Of a stretch of DNA of 7,066 nt, positions 6,543 through 7,066 are shown piece after piece. Under the pieces are notes generated by a model. The model made no database searches, was not told the origin of the DNA, and worked only from the letters and a program-made list of their open reading frames with translations. Origin of the DNA: CAZFAP01 sp964516325 (GTDB lineage: Bacteria > Auribacterota > JABMQX01); NCBI GenBank assembly GCA_964516325.1, contig CAZFAP010000213.1, forward strand, positions 1-7,066. The letters are read 5' to 3'. A program made the position numbers and the translations under genes. Each line of letters begins with the position of its first letter. The stretch's first letter is position 1.

Positions 6543-6754
6543 CTTTGGGCGAACCGACGGCGCCGCCCGCATGTCGCCTAAGTCTTCGCCCGAAAACCAA
6601 TGGACACCCTGTCCCTGATTGCACACTTGAAGGGGGGCGACCCTGGGAAGTATCGCCTCGGGTAAGGGCGGGAGTACATGGAAGAAAGCCCAAGCAATTG
6701 ACGGCGTGAACCTATATGAGAGCATGGATGGGGTTATGGACGACCCGTCGGGGG

Positions 6755-6769
6755 AGACGCCTGGCGTCT
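6755..6769. repeat. Short inverted repeat AGACGCC-T-GGCGTCT
   Basis: Perfect 7-bp arms surround a single T. The element sits beside a GCAAAGGTGCTAAGACGCC-like stretch (minus strand) that resembles the A/G-rich intergenic repeats I associate with uncultured-phylum genomes. Function unknown. Confidence 0.4.
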
Positions 6770-6821
6770 TAGCACCTTTGCGAGAGATCTCCCTTGACCC
6801 GATTTTGTGTTCTCTCGCCAA

Positions 6822-6840
6822 GTGGCGCCAGCGGCGCCAC
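6822..6840. repeat. Hairpin GTGGCGCC-AGC-GGCGCCAC
   Basis: Perfect 8-bp arms (6822-6829 and 6833-6840) surround a 3-nt loop, with very GC-rich pairing. No adjacent U-tract is present. It could be part of a composite REP-like intergenic element together with the inverted repeat at 6938-6977. Confidence 0.45.
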
Positions 6841-6937
6841 AAGATGACGCAGCGGCGTTGACCCCAGGTGTGCGATTCTTTCACTGCGCGATCGTTTTTG
6901 TGCCTTGGTGCCTTTGTGGTTTTCATGACGATCTCAC

Positions 6938-6977
6938 CAGTAGAGTAGGGAGGGCCGTGGCCCTCCCTACTCTACTG
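6938..6977. repeat. Perfect 19-bp inverted repeat (REP/MITE-like or terminator stem)
   Basis: The arm at 6938-6956 (CAGTAGAGTAGGGAGGGCC) is the exact reverse complement of 6959-6977, separated by only GT. Either strand would fold into an extremely stable hairpin. It lies about 30 nt beyond the stop of the putative minus-strand gene at the right edge, so it may protect or terminate that transcript, but no U-tract follows. A REP or miniature inverted-repeat element is the other reading. Confidence 0.65.
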
Positions 6978-7007
6978 TCTTGGTGGCGCCCGACCTGAAA
7001 CTTACCA

Positions 7008-7066
7008 TCAGGGGGCCGACATTTTCATGGTCTCCGGGTGAACGAAGTTCATGAGCGACTGCGGTT
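7008..7066 (-). CDS. Possible C-terminal end of an unidentified minus-strand gene
   Basis: Reading in from the right edge on the minus strand, one frame gives PQSLMNFVHPETMKMSAP and then TGA at 7010-7008. Its composition looks like a natural protein C-terminus, and a strong hairpin follows the stop, but 18 codons are too few to name a family. A plus-strand frame is also open here, so the call is tentative. Confidence 0.35.
   Translation of the reverse strand, partial: PQSLMNFVHPETMKMSAP

Larger units (their letters stand above)
6178..7007. other. Long intergenic region with palindromes and no convincing gene
   Basis: About 830 bases lie upstream of the prepilin gene. Short open frames on both strands here are Arg/Pro-rich or built on the repeat-like segments and show no domain, signal peptide or good ribosome binding site. 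The stretch holds the candidate prepilin promoter (6216-6246), two spaced dyads (6508-6542), small inverted repeats at 6602-6614 (GGACA-CCC-TGTCC), 6755-6769 and 6822-6840, a tandem GTGCCTT motif (6900-6914), and a perfect 19-bp inverted repeat (6938-6977). Nothing recognisable as tRNA, rRNA or CRISPR was seen. Confidence 0.6.

Noticed and set aside
6437..6709. Plus-strand open frame of 90 codons
   Set aside because: It is Arg/Pro-rich with no domain and runs through the tandem dyads. I saw no convincing ribosome binding site.
6537..6926. Minus-strand open frame of 129 codons beginning KTTKAPRHK
   Set aside because: The translation follows repeat-like intergenic DNA and several inverted repeats. 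It has no domain, and its start coincides with a type of sequence I know to give spurious frames.
6508..6977. CRISPR array or tandem repeat cluster
   Set aside because: The repeats are unrelated inverted repeats of different sequence without regular spacers, and only two share half-sites.

Overview
The window looks like a piece of a moderately GC-rich, Gram-negative-type bacterial chromosome. It most likely comes from the PVC superphylum (Planctomycetota/Lentisphaerota-like) or an allied uncultured phylum. The basis is an N-methylated prepilin with the H-X(9/10)-DG globular domain typical of that group, next to a large exported GH38-type glycoside hydrolase carrying an N-terminal beta-sandwich module. 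Taxonomy is inferred from gene content only.

Layout. (i) 1-2445, minus strand: an 815-codon open stretch that enters from the left edge without a stop and starts at 2445 behind a strong ribosome binding site. It is a secreted GH38-like alpha-mannosidase-type hydrolase whose C-terminus lies outside the window. (ii) 2446-2763: a divergent intergenic region with only small palindromes. (iii) 2764-3786, plus strand: a 340-residue multi-pass membrane protein of the ArsP_2/DUF2899 type (putative heavy-metal or manganese exporter). (iv) 3787-3828: a 42-nt convergent gap with two consecutive hairpins. (v) 3829-6177, minus strand: three tandem paralogues read in the order 6177->5536, 5339->4539, 4542->3829. 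All three carry the same globular domain (paired cysteines, DLGxLYPxY, CPSSGD, TRILADR, NHKxxGRNxAFxDGH, WWSE tail), but each has a different membrane anchor: a genuine class III prepilin leader, a DUF4190-like hydrophobic module, and a plain single transmembrane helix. The last two genes overlap by 4 nt (GTGA). (vi) 6178-7007: about 830 nt with no convincing gene, containing a candidate promoter, a pair of 15-bp dyads 20 bp apart, several short inverted repeats and a perfect 19-bp inverted repeat. (vii) 7008-7066: possibly the last 18 codons of another minus-strand gene.

The most noteworthy element is the three-gene set. One pilin-type globular domain has been moved onto two anchors that prepilin peptidase should not recognise, and stretches of near-identical DNA remain between the first and third copies. 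This suggests a pseudopilus-like or surface structure with membrane-fixed partner proteins. The hydrolase and the transporter show no evident functional link to it.
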